A stretch of DNA of 63,410 nt from Herbinix sp. (lineage in GTDB: Bacteria; Bacillota; Clostridia; Lachnospirales; Lachnospiraceae): contig JAQSYO010000035.1 of assembly GCA_029256105.1 (NCBI GenBank), positions 1 through 63,410 of the forward strand, in the 5' to 3' direction. The notes under the pieces were generated by a model. The model made no database searches, had not been told where the DNA came from, and was given only the letters and a program-made list of their open reading frames with translations. Every line of letters starts with the position of its first letter. The stretch's first letter is position 1. Position numbers and translations under genes: made by a program. Of the stretch, positions 1 to 8,889 are shown piece by piece.

Positions 1-196
1 ATTCGGTGGAACAATTACTACTGTTGATGACTGGGGAAAGAAAAGATTAGCTTATGAAATTCAGAAAATGAAAGAAGGCTATTACTATTTCATCCAATTT
101 GAATCTGATTCTACAGTTCCAAACGAAATCGAACAAAGAATTCGTATTATGGAAAATGTAATCAGATATTTATGTATCAGAAAAGATGCAAAATAA
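1..196 (+). CDS. rpsF: 30S ribosomal protein S6, C-terminal part (5' truncated by window edge)
   Basis: The last 64 codons of an open frame enter from the left edge (frame starts at base 2) and end at the TAA at 194-196. The visible peptide has the S6 core DDWGKKRLAYEIQK and the segment EGYYYFIQFES, and ends in RKDAK. S6 binds the central domain of 16S rRNA as a pair with S18, which is encoded two genes downstream. The order rpsF-ssb-rpsR is the usual Firmicutes operon, and this supports the call. The promoter and any S6:S18-binding leader lie outside the window. Confidence 0.93.
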   Translation, partial: FGGTITTVDDWGKKRLAYEIQKMKEGYYYFIQFESDSTVPNEIEQRIRIMENVIRYLCIRKDAK

Positions 197-244
197 TAAC
201 AAACGGATTTGTTAGCAAATACGCTTGTATGACAAGGGAGTTGG

Positions 245-281
245 CTCGCCAATGCAACTTGATATACTACCCTAAGGCGAG
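245..281 (+). other. Possible hairpin in the rpsF-ssb gap
   Basis: CTCGCC (245-250) can pair with GGCGAG (276-281) across a 25-nt loop. No T-run follows, so it is not an obvious terminator. It lies just before the AAAAGGGAGG ribosome site of ssb and could affect ssb translation or mRNA processing. It could also be chance. Confidence 0.3.
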
Positions 282-305
282 ATAAAAAAGGGAGGTATTA
301 AACTT

Positions 306-764
306 ATGAATAAAGCTATATTAATAGGCCGTTTAACTAGAGATCCCGAGGTAAGATATTCTCAGGGTGAAAATTCAACTGCAGTTGCAAGATTTACTTT
401 AGCAGTAGATCGCAGATTTAAAAGAGCCGGCGAAACACAGGATGCAGATTTTATTGGTTGCGTAGCATTTGGCAAACAAGCAGAATTTGTGGAGAAGTAT
501 TTTAAGCAGGGCATGAAGATGGTGGCTGTTGGAAGAATTCAAACGGGCAGTTATACCAATAAGGACGGGCAGAAAGTTTATACGACCGATGTGGTAGCAG
601 AAGAAATAGAATTTGCAGAAAGCAAGGGAAATAACGGAGACTCAGGTTCAGGTTACCAGCAAGGCGGTTATCAGAAAGAGTTCAGACCGGAGCCCAGCTC
701 AGCAATGGGAGATGGTTTTATGAATATCCCAGACGGTATTGACGAAGAATTACCATTTAACTAG
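306..764 (+). CDS. ssb: Single-stranded DNA-binding protein
   Basis: This 152-residue protein has the length usual for bacterial SSB. Residues 1-110 form the OB fold (MNKAILIGRLTRDPEVRY at the start, DFIGCVAFGKQAEF and VVAEEIEF inside). A Gly/Gln-rich flexible linker follows at about 110-140. The C-terminal acidic tip DEELPFN corresponds to the DDDIPF-type tip that recruits replication and repair partners. SSB coats single-stranded DNA during replication, recombination and repair. The gene lies between rpsF and rpsR and is very probably co-transcribed with them. The ribosome site AAAAGGGAGG is about 11 bases before the ATG. Nothing looks unusual except one extra Asn after the tip. Confidence 0.97.
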   Translation: MNKAILIGRLTRDPEVRYSQGENSTAVARFTLAVDRRFKRAGETQDADFIGCVAFGKQAEFVEKYFKQGMKMVAVGRIQTGSYTNKDGQKVYTTDVVAEEIEFAESKGNNGDSGSGYQQGGYQKEFRPEPSSAMGDGFMNIPDGIDEELPFN

Positions 765-808
765 AATAAGAGCATTAGATATATAAAATCGGATAAGGAG
801 GTCATGAC

Positions 809-1081
809 ATGCCATTTAATAGAAGAGATGATAAGGGCGATTCTCCGATGAAGAGAAAAACCTTCGGACGTAGAAGAAAGAAAGTATGTGTATTCTGTGC
901 TGACAAGAACTTCACAGGTATTGATTACAAAGATATCAATAAATTAAAGAGATATGTATCAGAGAGAGGTAAAATTCTCCCTAGAAGAATTACTGGTAAC
1001 TGTGCGAAACATCAGAGAGCATTAACAGTTGCAATTAAGAGATCTAGACATATTGCTTTAATGCCTTACACAGTAGATTAA
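809..1081 (+). CDS. rpsR: 30S ribosomal protein S18
   Basis: This 90-residue basic protein contains the S18 core ([38 protein letters not shown]). It keeps Cys residues in CVFC and NCAKH, so it appears to be the zinc-type (C+) form. S18 sits on the platform of the small subunit next to S6. The ATG at 809 follows a strong GGATAAGGAGG site. A second ATG at 848 ([12 protein letters not shown]) would give a shorter form without the Asp-rich N-terminus. It is the last gene of the rpsF-ssb-rpsR operon and is followed directly by a strong terminator hairpin. Confidence 0.96.
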   Translation: MPFNRRDDKGDSPMKRKTFGRRRKKVCVFCADKNFTGIDYKDINKLKRYVSERGKILPRRITGNCAKHQRALTVAIKRSRHIALMPYTVD

Positions 1082-1095
1082 TATAACAATAAAGT

Positions 1096-1131
1096 GCCGT
1101 TACATGACTTCGGTTATGTAGCGGCTTTTTT
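1096..1131 (+). terminator. Rho-independent terminator after rpsR
   Basis: GCCGTTACAT (1096-1105) pairs with ATGTAGCGGC (1116-1125), with a short loop and then six Ts. It ends the rpsF-ssb-rpsR transcript. Its stem is nearly the same as those of the hairpins at 1191-1227 and 5473-5512. Confidence 0.85.
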
Positions 1132-1190
1132 CGTTAGTGCTAAGGAATTCCCTGATCGAATTAATCGCATTACAATTAGAATAACATATA

Positions 1191-1227
1191 GCCGTTGCAT
1201 AACCCTCATGTTGTGTAGCGGCTTTTT
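1191..1227 (+). terminator. Second terminator-like hairpin, same sequence family
   Basis: GCCGTTGCATAAC pairs with GTTGTGTAGCGGC (two G-U or mismatched steps), followed by five Ts. It is a second copy of the stem at 1096-1131. The roughly 60 bases between the copies show no gene. Confidence 0.7.
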
Positions 1228-1318
1228 GTAATGATATATAAAATGTTTGTTTACTCATAGAACATACTTTACTGATTTTATTGTAAATTAATTACCAAAG
1301 AAAATAAAATGTAAAACA

Positions 1319-1347
1319 TTTACAAATATGGATAAATAAAGTATAAT
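1319..1347 (+). promoter_or_regulatory. Sigma-A-type promoter of the xylanase gene
   Basis: The -35 box is TTTACA (1319-1324). A 17-bp spacer leads to the -10 box TATAAT (1342-1347). The gene start lies about 80 bases downstream. The remainder of 1228-1430 is AT-rich and shows no convincing gene. Confidence 0.65.
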
Positions 1348-1430
1348 AATTATGGAAATAAAAGTAAATGACGCGTTCTCGAGACATAATAGTTTGTTAA
1401 GTAAAAAAATTATATCGGGGGTAAGAGCTT

Positions 1431-4400
1431 ATGAAAGAGTTATTCAAAAGAGTAGCTGCCATTTTCTTGGCAATTGTATTGGTGATTCCATCTGCACCAT
1501 CAATCAGTTTTGTAAAAGCTGCGGACACAGAAGATAATACTACGATACTAATCGATGAAAACTTTGAGGGTACAAGCTTTAATTCCAATATTCAGGGACG
1601 AGGCGCTACTATTAATGTTACGGAACAATCAGCGGAAAATCATGAACTGACTATCAGCGACAGGACGTCGGACTGGAATGGTTTACAAATTCCAGTTGTT
1701 ACTGCAACGGGTTCAGCGATAACAGCTTCCATGAAGGTTCGTAGCGCTAATACAGAATGTATACTTGGTATCCAATACATTCCGAGTGGAAGTACAGAAA
1801 CGAAATACGATTGGATTAAGAATCTAAGTACAACAGTAGACTCCTATGTGGAACTCTCCGGTACCTATAATATTCCGGCTGGTGCTGCAGAAGTAAAATT
1901 ATATCTTCAAGGAAATGGTGCTGTGAAACTGGAAAATATCATGGTAGATGATATCAGGGTGACAATACCTAAAGTCGATACTAGTCCTACAGATACAGCA
2001 GAAGAGAACTTCGAAGGGGTGACCAATATTGCAATTGCACGAGGTGCAACAATTGAAGTTGTTGACGGTGCTGGTGTAGGGGGGTCGAAAGCTTTATTTG
2101 TTTCAGGCAGAACTCAAAATTGGCAGGGTGTGAATTTTAATGCAAATACATATGCAGGGCAAACAGTAACAGTTTCTGCTCAGGTAAAAAGTACAAGCCC
2201 AAGTATGAAAATTAGCATACAAATTGGCGAAGGTGATGGGGCAAGCTACAATCAAGTAGCGACTGGAACTACCGGAGGCGACGAATATGTAACTTTATCA
2301 GGAACTTACAATATTCCTACCGGAACAACCCCAATTTATTTATATATAGAATCGAGTGATACAAGCGATTTCTATGTTGATAATTTTGCAGTTACAGCGT
2401 CTGTAAAACCTGTTAAAACAATTCAGGAAGACTTAATATCCTTAAAAAGCCATATGGCACTTGCTTCCACGATTGCAGGAAAGATGGGCGTTGCGATTCC
2501 GACAAGTGCTCTGGAGGATACTGCTCGCATGAGATTAGTGACGAAGCATTTCAGCAGCGTTACCTGTGAGAATGAGATGAAACCAGAATCAATTCTAGGA
2601 ACTACGCCAACTTTAGATGTTGAGGGTAATTTGGTTTTAAAATTCACAAATGCAGATAAAATCATGGATTACATACTGGCTTATAATGCAGCACATCCGG
2701 AGGATGTCATCCGTGTTAGAGGACATGTTTTATTATGGCATTCCCAGACGCCAAGCTGGTTTTTTAAAGAAAATTATTCGAATGATGGCTCTTATGTATC
2801 AAAGGAAGTAATGCTGAGTCGTATGGATTATTACTTTAAAAATGTAATCGAACATTTTGATGGACCGGACAGCAAATATAAAGGAATCATTTATGCTTGG
2901 GATGTGGTAAATGAGCAGATTGATAACGGGGGTATACGTAGGTCAGATGGAGGCTCCGGAATATCCAACTGGTATCAGGTTTTTCAAGGGGATAATCTAT
3001 ATATTAAAGAAGCCTTCCGCTTGGCTAAGAAGTATGTACCTGATAATGTAAAACTATTTTATAATGATTATGGTGAGACAGACAGTGTTAAAGCAGATGC
3101 TATTTGCAAACTGATACAGGAGATAAAAGCTTATCCCGAAACTAGAATTGATGGAATGGGAATGCAGGGACATTATAATATGGTATCACCATCAGTTGAT
3201 GTCTTTGAAAAAGCGGTTCGTGCTTATGCGGCAGTCGTGGATGAGATTCAGATAACAGAGTTGGATCTTCAATCCAGTACTGACTATGATGGTACAAACC
3301 CGTCGGCAGAGTATACTAAGCAGGCATACCGTTATAAAACAATTTTTGATAAGATATATCAATTGGATCAGGAGGAGGGAATCGACATTACCTCAGTAAC
3401 GATGTGGGGAACCCATGACGGAGCCTCCTGGTTGCAAAGCTCAAGTTCAGTCGGTGGTGGGGCGAATGGTGTAAGAAAGCAATGTCCTCTTCTTTTTGAC
3501 GATGATTACCAGGCGAAACCGGCCTATTATGGAATTGTAGATCCTAGTCAGTTAGAACCATTTACAAATAATGTTATTTCATTATATTCTGCGGAGGATA
3601 ACTGGGCAGTAGCACCGGAAACAACTTATATAAGTAACGGTACGGAAGTCAAATTCCAAGCGATATGGAATGGCAGCCTGAAGGTGCGGGTTCAGGTTAA
3701 GGATGACGCTGCAGCAGAAGGTGATAAGATAATCATATATGTGGATGAAGCGAATAGTAAGTCGGCTTCAGCTGAAATAAAGCAATATTCATTGTTAAGA
3801 AGTGATGCGGTAACGACTGAAGCTGGTTATCAAGGTGTTATTACCATCCCACTAGATGATATAAAGGTTGGAAAAGTAATCGGATTTGATGTCGCAGTTA
3901 TCAATAATGGTGTGAAGCTTTCATGGAATGACTTGAAAGATACACAAGAAACTACGAGTAAATATTATGGTGACGTTACAATGAAGCCCTATGCGGAATT
4001 TAATTATGGTACACCTGTCATGGATGGTAACTTGGATGGTAGCTGGCAGACACAGAACGTACTTCCGTTAACTGTAAAATCATTAAATCCGGAAGCCACG
4101 GCTAACGTAAGAGCAATGTGGGATGATACCTATTTATATGTATATGCTGATGTGACGGATAGTAAATTATCGAAAGTAAGTGCAAATGCATGGGAACAGG
4201 ATTCACTTGAAGTTTTTCTTGACCAGAATAATGCCAAGAAATCATCCTATGAAAGCGATGACTGTCAATATCGCATTAATTATGACAATGTAGCATCCTT
4301 TAATGGAGTAAAATGTACCGCTGATAATCTTAGATCTGTGACTAAGCAAACGGAGCATGGTTATGTTGTAGAGGCTGCCATTAAGTGGACGGATGTTACA

Positions 4401-5309
4401 CCTGCGAATGGAACCTTAATCGGAGTCGATTTCCAGCTTAACGATGATGCAGGAATCGGAAGCCGCTCAGGAACCTATAACTGGTATGATAATACAGGAA
4501 CAGGCTATGCAAATCCTTCTGTATTCGGAACCGTTACATTAGTAAAAAAATCGCCCGGAAATGATGGTAATAATCCAGGTAATAATCCAGGTAATAATCC
4601 AGGTAATAATCCAGGCAGTAATCCCGACAGTAACACAAATAATGGCGATGAAAACACGATGGATAATAGCAAGAATAAAATTGAATTAGTAGTAGAAACT
4701 TTGAACGAGGCTGCAAAAGATAGTAAGACAATCTCTAAGTTGTTATTGAATCCGAAAGTACAAGGAGTATTTGCTTCGATTACGAAGACGACTTTAACTC
4801 CAGAGCAGGTGATGGTTTCTATAGTGGCTCCAAAAGTTGGAAGCAGGGTATATATTTACCGAGTAAATGAAGCCACAGGAAAATTAGAAACAATAGCATT
4901 TGGTTTTACGCATAATGTAGATAAAGAGGGAAAGGTTTCCTTCACAGTGTTTGAAGGTGGAAAGTATATTATTCTTACGAAAAAAGCAGATAATAAGTTG
5001 ATAACTCCATTAAGGCATCAAATTAAAGTTTCTGCAGTAGAATCAATTAAAGTAGGAATGAGCACCGCTATCAAAATAGATTTGCCACTAAGTTTGGAAT
5101 TAACAAATACATTAAAAAGTAAAACTTCATCTGAAGCAGCAGGTGCAATTATAGCTTCTTATCAGGTGAGTGATTCATCCATAGCGGCGGTTGATATGGA
5201 TGGTAAGATTACAGCGAAGAAAGAGGGTAAGATAACTATTACAACAACCGTTAAGTTATACAACAATACTACTATGTCATTTAAAACGGTATTGAATATA
5301 ACGAAGTAA
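1431..5309 (+). CDS. Secreted multidomain GH10 endo-beta-1,4-xylanase (CBM22-CBM22-GH10-CBM9-CBM9-Ig-like)
   Basis: This 1292-residue secreted enzyme cleaves xylan backbones. A signal peptide covers about residues 1-31 (KR, hydrophobic core, cut near VKA-AD). Two CBM22-like modules lie at about 37-180 and 187-324; each has the RGATI and SGRT/SDRT..W.G signatures. The GH10 barrel spans about 330-706, with the acid/base Glu495 in WDVVNEQ and the nucleophile Glu610 in ITELDLQ. Two CBM9-like modules follow (about 710-860 and 861-1038), then a PGNN linker (about 1040-1080) and a C-terminal region with a bacterial Ig-like repeat at about 1197-1292. The layout matches large clostridial xylanases of the XynX/XynA type, except that S-layer (SLH) repeats are absent. 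The start is chosen from the signal peptide and a GGGGGT site 8 bases before the ATG. It is monocistronic, with its own promoter and a 3' hairpin. Confidence 0.93.
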   Translation: MKELFKRVAAIFLAIVLVIPSAPSISFVKAADTEDNTTILIDENFEGTSFNSNIQGRGATINVTEQSAENHELTISDRTSDWNGLQIPVVTATGSAITASMKVRSANTECILGIQYIPSGSTETKYDWIKNLSTTVDSYVELSGTYNIPAGAAEVKLYLQGNGAVKLENIMVDDIRVTIPKVDTSPTDTAEENFEGVTNIAIARGATIEVVDGAGVGGSKALFVSGRTQNWQGVNFNANTYAGQTVTVSAQVKSTSPSMKISIQIGEGDGASYNQVATGTTGGDEYVTLSGTYNIPTGTTPIYLYIESSDTSDFYVDNFAVTASVKPVKTIQEDLISLKSHMALASTIAGKMGVAIPTSALEDTARMRLVTKHFSSVTCENEMKPESILGTTPTLDVEGNLVLKFTNADKIMDYILAYNAAHPEDVIRVRGHVLLWHSQTPSWFFKENYSNDGSYVSKEVMLSRMDYYFKNVIEHFDGPDSKYKGIIYAWDVVNEQIDNGGIRRSDGGSGISNWYQVFQGDNLYIKEAFRLAKKYVPDNVKLFYNDYGETDSVKADAICKLIQEIKAYPETRIDGMGMQGHYNMVSPSVDVFEKAVRAYAAVVDEIQITELDLQSSTDYDGTNPSAEYTKQAYRYKTIFDKIYQLDQEEGIDITSVTMWGTHDGASWLQSSSSVGGGANGVRKQCPLLFDDDYQAKPAYYGIVDPSQLEPFTNNVISLYSAEDNWAVAPETTYISNGTEVKFQAIWNGSLKVRVQVKDDAAAEGDKIIIYVDEANSKSASAEIKQYSLLRSDAVTTEAGYQGVITIPLDDIKVGKVIGFDVAVINNGVKLSWNDLKDTQETTSKYYGDVTMKPYAEFNYGTPVMDGNLDGSWQTQNVLPLTVKSLNPEATANVRAMWDDTYLYVYADVTDSKLSKVSANAWEQDSLEVFLDQNNAKKSSYESDDCQYRINYDNVASFNGVKCTADNLRSVTKQTEHGYVVEAAIKWTDVTPANGTLIGVDFQLNDDAGIGSRSGTYNWYDNTGTGYANPSVFGTVTLVKKSPGNDGNNPGNNPGNNPGNNPGSNPDSNTNNGDENTMDNSKNKIELVVETLNEAAKDSKTISKLLLNPKVQGVFASITKTTLTPEQVMVSIVAPKVGSRVYIYRVNEATGKLETIAFGFTHNVDKEGKVSFTVFEGGKYIILTKKADNKLITPLRHQIKVSAVESIKVGMSTAIKIDLPLSLELTNTLKSKTSSEAAGAIIASYQVSDSSIAAVDMDGKITAKKEGKITITTTVKLYNNTTMSFKTVLNITK
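4566..4613 (+). repeat. 12-bp tandem repeat coding the PGNN linker
   Basis: Four perfect copies of GGTAATAATCCA sit in frame inside the xylanase gene and encode (GNNP)4. A degenerate fifth unit follows. Such a repeat can change copy number by slippage and so alter linker length without a frameshift. Confidence 0.9.
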
Positions 5310-5472
5310 TATGAATGGATACATAGCGCGGTACCTATATAATTATACCCTATGAATATTTTATGTAATGCATTTTATAAAGATGGAAATAAGGTTTTTA
5401 TAGACGTACATAACTTTGTATACAATTTACCCATAGAAAAAAGTAGTACTACATTTTTTAACAAAATAAGAA

Positions 5473-5512
5473 GCCGTTACATGACGAAAGTTGAGTTGTG
5501 TAGCGGCTTTTT
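5473..5512 (+). terminator. Terminator-like hairpin downstream of the xylanase (third copy of the family)
   Basis: GCCGTTACATGAC pairs with GTTGTGTAGCGGC, followed by TTTTT. The arms are almost identical to the hairpins at 1096-1131 and 1191-1227. It lies 163 bases after the xylanase stop. The stretch 5310-5472 shows no gene that I can support. Confidence 0.7.
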
Positions 5513-5590
5513 ACGCGATTCTTCAGGCAGGAGAACAATCGCTTAGGAAATGTATAGAGTAATGAGAGTTTTTAGAGATTTGGAGTAACG

Positions 5591-6664
5591 ATGATGAAAA
5601 ACTTTTCTAAGTTTGAGAATTATATCTTCTTACAATGGAATATATTTAACATATATATTGGTATGATATTGGGGAATTTGATAGCTTTTCAAATCAAAGA
5701 CCTAAGAAAGCAGGTTATGATGAAACTGAAAAGAATAATTATAAACATTTCTGTAATATCATTTGCATTTTTACTTTTTTGTATATGGTATCAAAAAAGT
5801 ATTTTAAATACATCAGAAACAACATCATCATCATTAATTAAGTATTACAAAGTATACTTAGTAACAACAGATAAAGAGTATCAATATTGGGACTATGTAA
5901 ATAAGGGAGCGGCTGATTTGGCAGCAGCGATAGGTATTAACTATAGTTGGGATGCTCCAGCAGTGAGAGATGTAAATAAACAAATTGAAATCATAAACAA
6001 TGCAGTAGATGATGGCGCTGATGCACTTTTAGTTGCAGCAGATGACCCTAAGAGGATTTCGGGAGTTATTGAAGATGCCAAAGCAAGAGGTGTAAAAATC
6101 ATCTATGTGGATTCGCCGGCATACGAAGAAGCGATTACAACCTTAGCAACAAATAATTATGAAGCGGGAGTTGTTGCAGGGCAGACAATGATTTCGACAT
6201 TAGAAAATATGGGTATTAATAGTGGCTCAATTGGAATTATCAGTGTAGTCGCAAAAGAAAACTCGAATCAACGCGAAAGAGGATTTCGTAAAACGCTTGA
6301 AACAGATGGAAGATATACACTTCTGGAAACGATATATACGAATGGAGAACCTACTGTTGCACAGGAAGCAGCAGAGTTCATAATCAATGAAAACAGGGAT
6401 TTGGTAGGGCTGTTTGGTACGAATGAAGGGACTAGTGTAGGAGTTGGTAATGCAATCAAAGCAAATGAGAATAGATTTGTTGGGATTGGTTTTGATGAAA
6501 CAGATGTTATGCTGAAACTGCTGGAGGAAGGAAGTCTAAAGGCAATCATAGTCCAAAACCCGTATACAATGGGATATCTTGGTATGGCGGAAGCTGTAGC
6601 AGCAATACTTGGCAAAGATACTGGGCCTACTTATATTAATACGGGTGTTTCAGTGTTGGAATAG
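5591..6664 (+). CDS. Membrane-anchored periplasmic-binding-protein-like sugar-binding protein
   Basis: The protein resembles ribose/xylose-type binding proteins (Peripla_BP_4 fold). It has two alternating alpha/beta lobes, with stretches such as DGADALLVAADDP, GVKIIYVDSP, ATNNYEAGVVAGQTM and VGIGFDETDVM. A hydrophobic segment at about residues 48-67 (ISVISFAFLLFCIW) would anchor it; no lipobox Cys is seen. Two starts are possible. ATG 5591 has GGAG 5-8 bases before it but adds a 43-residue hydrophobic preface. ATG 5717/5720 begins directly at MMKLKRI, a more usual signal anchor. No permease, ATPase or sensor kinase gene is adjacent, so it is an orphan. It may feed a distant ABC transporter or signal to a distant kinase. 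It ends earlier than typical family members, right after INTGVSVLE. Confidence 0.8.
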   Translation: MMKNFSKFENYIFLQWNIFNIYIGMILGNLIAFQIKDLRKQVMMKLKRIIINISVISFAFLLFCIWYQKSILNTSETTSSSLIKYYKVYLVTTDKEYQYWDYVNKGAADLAAAIGINYSWDAPAVRDVNKQIEIINNAVDDGADALLVAADDPKRISGVIEDAKARGVKIIYVDSPAYEEAITTLATNNYEAGVVAGQTMISTLENMGINSGSIGIISVVAKENSNQRERGFRKTLETDGRYTLLETIYTNGEPTVAQEAAEFIINENRDLVGLFGTNEGTSVGVGNAIKANENRFVGIGFDETDVMLKLLEEGSLKAIIVQNPYTMGYLGMAEAVAAILGKDTGPTYINTGVSVLE

Positions 6665-6732
6665 TGGCAGTTAAAAAGATTTACACCACTAGCACCCCAA
6701 ATATGTAAAAGAATATTCTTATAGAAAGATTA

Positions 6733-6762
6733 CCGTCATATCATCTGATATGACGGATTTTT
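6733..6762 (+). terminator. Rho-independent terminator after the sugar-binding protein gene
   Basis: CCGTCATATCA (6733-6743) pairs perfectly with TGATATGACGG (6746-6756), and ATTTTT follows. Confidence 0.88.
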
Positions 6763-6950
6763 AGTGTAAAAGATTTGTTGGATAGCTACACCAAGGAAAA
6801 CATATATATGATTACTGGAAAGTAAATGCGGACTTATTAGGGAGTTTATAACACAATAATAAGCAAACAACGATAGGGCAATAAGGGCATAACAGTTTTA
6901 ATATTATGTTAGGAAGAAATTCTGCCCATTGATATGTATAATAAAATACA

Positions 6951-6979
6951 TTGTATACAATTGATAAATGAGGTATAAT
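6951..6979 (+). promoter_or_regulatory. Sigma-A-type promoter of the peptide/oligosaccharide ABC operon
   Basis: The -35 box is TTGTAT (6951-6956), with a 17-bp spacer to the -10 box TATAAT (6974-6979). It gives a leader of roughly 85-90 nt before the binding-protein start. The rest of the 6665-7073 gap holds the preceding terminator and otherwise AT-rich DNA with no gene seen. Confidence 0.65.
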
Positions 6980-7073
6980 AATTCGAAAATAGGTTGACAT
7001 GAATAAAATCGGAATGTATACTTTGCATATCGGATAAGTATGATATGCATATAGTAGGTAGAGAGGAGTCATT

Positions 7074-8774
7074 ATGACAAGAAAAAGAAAAGGACTTACG
7101 AGATTAGCAAGTCTATTATTAGTAGTAATTATAGGGATTTCACTAGTGGGATGCTCAAGTACAAAAAACAATGGAAACGATACGAATGCAGCAATAGATT
7201 CCAATACAACACCAGGAGCTGATGCAGCTGATTCGGATGATACAAAGGCGAACGACACCAGTGAGAAAATAGTGAATATTGGCGTTACAGATACCTTAAC
7301 GACCTTGAACCCAATTTTATTAAATGGTGGAGAAATCAATAAGTACGCTACGGGTTTTATGTTCTTACCCTTAGTAGATTTAGGACCTGATTTGAGCTTT
7401 GAACCAATGCTGGCAGATTCAATCACAACAGAGGATAATTTAAACTTCGTTGTTCACATTGATGATGCTGCAACTTGGTCCGACGGAAAACCAATTACAG
7501 CTGAGGATGTGTTATTTACAGCACTTCGTATCGCAAGTCCTGTGGTTGGGAATCCTTCCATGATGTATTATGCCTTTGAAGGTGTAGGTGAGGATGGTTT
7601 TGTTGGAAAAGGTGCTACGAGTATTTCCGGTATTGTAGCATTGGATGAAAAAACAGTTCAATTTACTACAAAATATGCAATGGCATTAACCACTTTTGAA
7701 AACACCTATGCGCGTTATTTACTTACATTGCCCAAACACATTCTTGAAAATGTAGCCGAAGCGGATATTTCAACCTATGATTGGTTTAATCATCCTGATG
7801 TTGTTAGTGGTCCCTATGTTGTAACGGATTTTGATGTTGACCATTACATTTCCTATGTAGCAAACAAGAATTATTGGAGAGGCAAAGTTAATATCGATAA
7901 ATTAAATGTAAAGATTGTTACAGGAAGTCAATTATATGCTGGCCTGCAGTCAGGCGAAATTGATTTTATACAGCAGACGATGGGTGTAATCCCGCAAGAA
8001 GATTATGAAAGTGTTACAGCACTTGAAAATGTGAATACGGTATATGGTGCACCGGTAACACATCAATCCGTATTTATTCAGACTCAAAATGAAAATGTAT
8101 CCGATGTAAGGGTGAGACAGGCGATTCTCTATGCAATCAACAGAGAACAGCTGGTAAGCGGATTACTAAATGGTAATGGAGAAGTGGTAGATGGCTTCTT
8201 ATCCTCTGCAAGCCCATTTTATGATGCATCACTGGTTCCGGTTGAATATAATCCGGAAAAGGCAAAGGAATTACTTGCACAGGCCGGTTGGGACGGTAGT
8301 AAAACCTTACGTTTCTATGTAAACTCTGGAGATAGTACGTTTGTTAACGGTGCTAGTGTAATTGCAGCACAGTTGGCAGAAGTCGGTATAAAGATTGAGA
8401 TTCAAACAGTTGATTTTACAACGCTAATGACCGTGGCAGGAACGAAGGATTACGATTTGTTGGCTGTCCAGTATACCTATGCACCGGTAGATCCCTATCC
8501 CGATGTGGATTGGTTGCTGAGTGGTCCGGACAGCTGGACTGGTTATTCTAACAGTGGTATCAGTGAAGCATTAGCTGCTACTCAGCTTACGAGCGATATT
8601 AATGCGATTAAGAAATTGTATTTAACCGTTGATCAAACGGTTCAACAGGATGTTCCAATGTTCTCGGCCTATGTTGTCAGTGCAATGGGTGCCGTGAATA
8701 AGAGACTTGTAAATGCAACTCCAAGTGTATACGGTTCCTTTAATCATGTTGATAAGTGGGATGTAACAGAGTAA
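7074..8774 (+). CDS. ABC transporter substrate-binding lipoprotein, family 5 (Opp/Dpp type)
   Basis: This 566-residue extracellular lipoprotein captures substrate for the transporter encoded just downstream. A lipoprotein signal peptide ends in the lipobox LVGC with Cys27, and a Ser/Asn/Asp/Thr-rich spacer follows. Residues about 65-560 form the SBP_bac_5 fold (TLTTLNPILLNGGEI, WSDGKPITAEDVLFT, RQAILYAINREQLVSG). The ATG follows an AGAGAGGAG site. Family 5 proteins bind oligopeptides, dipeptides, nickel or, in some thermophiles, cello- and xylo-oligosaccharides. The neighbouring xylanase makes a xylo-oligosaccharide ligand possible but not shown. A terminator hairpin follows the gene, which would raise its transcript above that of the downstream subunits. 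Confidence 0.9.
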   Translation: MTRKRKGLTRLASLLLVVIIGISLVGCSSTKNNGNDTNAAIDSNTTPGADAADSDDTKANDTSEKIVNIGVTDTLTTLNPILLNGGEINKYATGFMFLPLVDLGPDLSFEPMLADSITTEDNLNFVVHIDDAATWSDGKPITAEDVLFTALRIASPVVGNPSMMYYAFEGVGEDGFVGKGATSISGIVALDEKTVQFTTKYAMALTTFENTYARYLLTLPKHILENVAEADISTYDWFNHPDVVSGPYVVTDFDVDHYISYVANKNYWRGKVNIDKLNVKIVTGSQLYAGLQSGEIDFIQQTMGVIPQEDYESVTALENVNTVYGAPVTHQSVFIQTQNENVSDVRVRQAILYAINREQLVSGLLNGNGEVVDGFLSSASPFYDASLVPVEYNPEKAKELLAQAGWDGSKTLRFYVNSGDSTFVNGASVIAAQLAEVGIKIEIQTVDFTTLMTVAGTKDYDLLAVQYTYAPVDPYPDVDWLLSGPDSWTGYSNSGISEALAATQLTSDINAIKKLYLTVDQTVQQDVPMFSAYVVSAMGAVNKRLVNATPSVYGSFNHVDKWDVTE

Positions 8775-8808
8775 AATAGACTCAAGCATTACAATTGGTA
8801 TACAATGC

Positions 8809-8853
8809 AAAATGATGCGGTTATGGTTTCAACCACATCATTTTGCTTTTTTT
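8809..8853 (+). terminator. Attenuating terminator between binding protein and ATPase genes
   Basis: AAAATGATG plus GGTT (8809-8822) pairs with AACC plus CATCATTTT (8831-8844), with one internal C/A mismatch, and GCTTTTTTT follows. Partial termination here is a common way to make binding protein in excess. It also argues against any start of the next gene before 8853. Confidence 0.75.
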
Positions 8854-8889
8854 AGAAAAAACATGGAGTTTATGGATGGGAGTGGTGTT

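Noticed and set aside
1352..1537. Small frame before and overlapping the xylanase start
   Set aside because: It overlaps the signal-peptide coding region in another frame and lacks a ribosome site.
5352..5546. 64-codon frame downstream of the xylanase gene
   Set aside because: It runs straight through the terminator-like hairpin and has no ribosome site.
6812..7426. Minus-strand open frame of 204 codons upstream of and overlapping the family-5 binding-protein gene
   Set aside because: It covers the promoter and signal-peptide region of a clear gene, has no family resemblance and no credible ribosome site.
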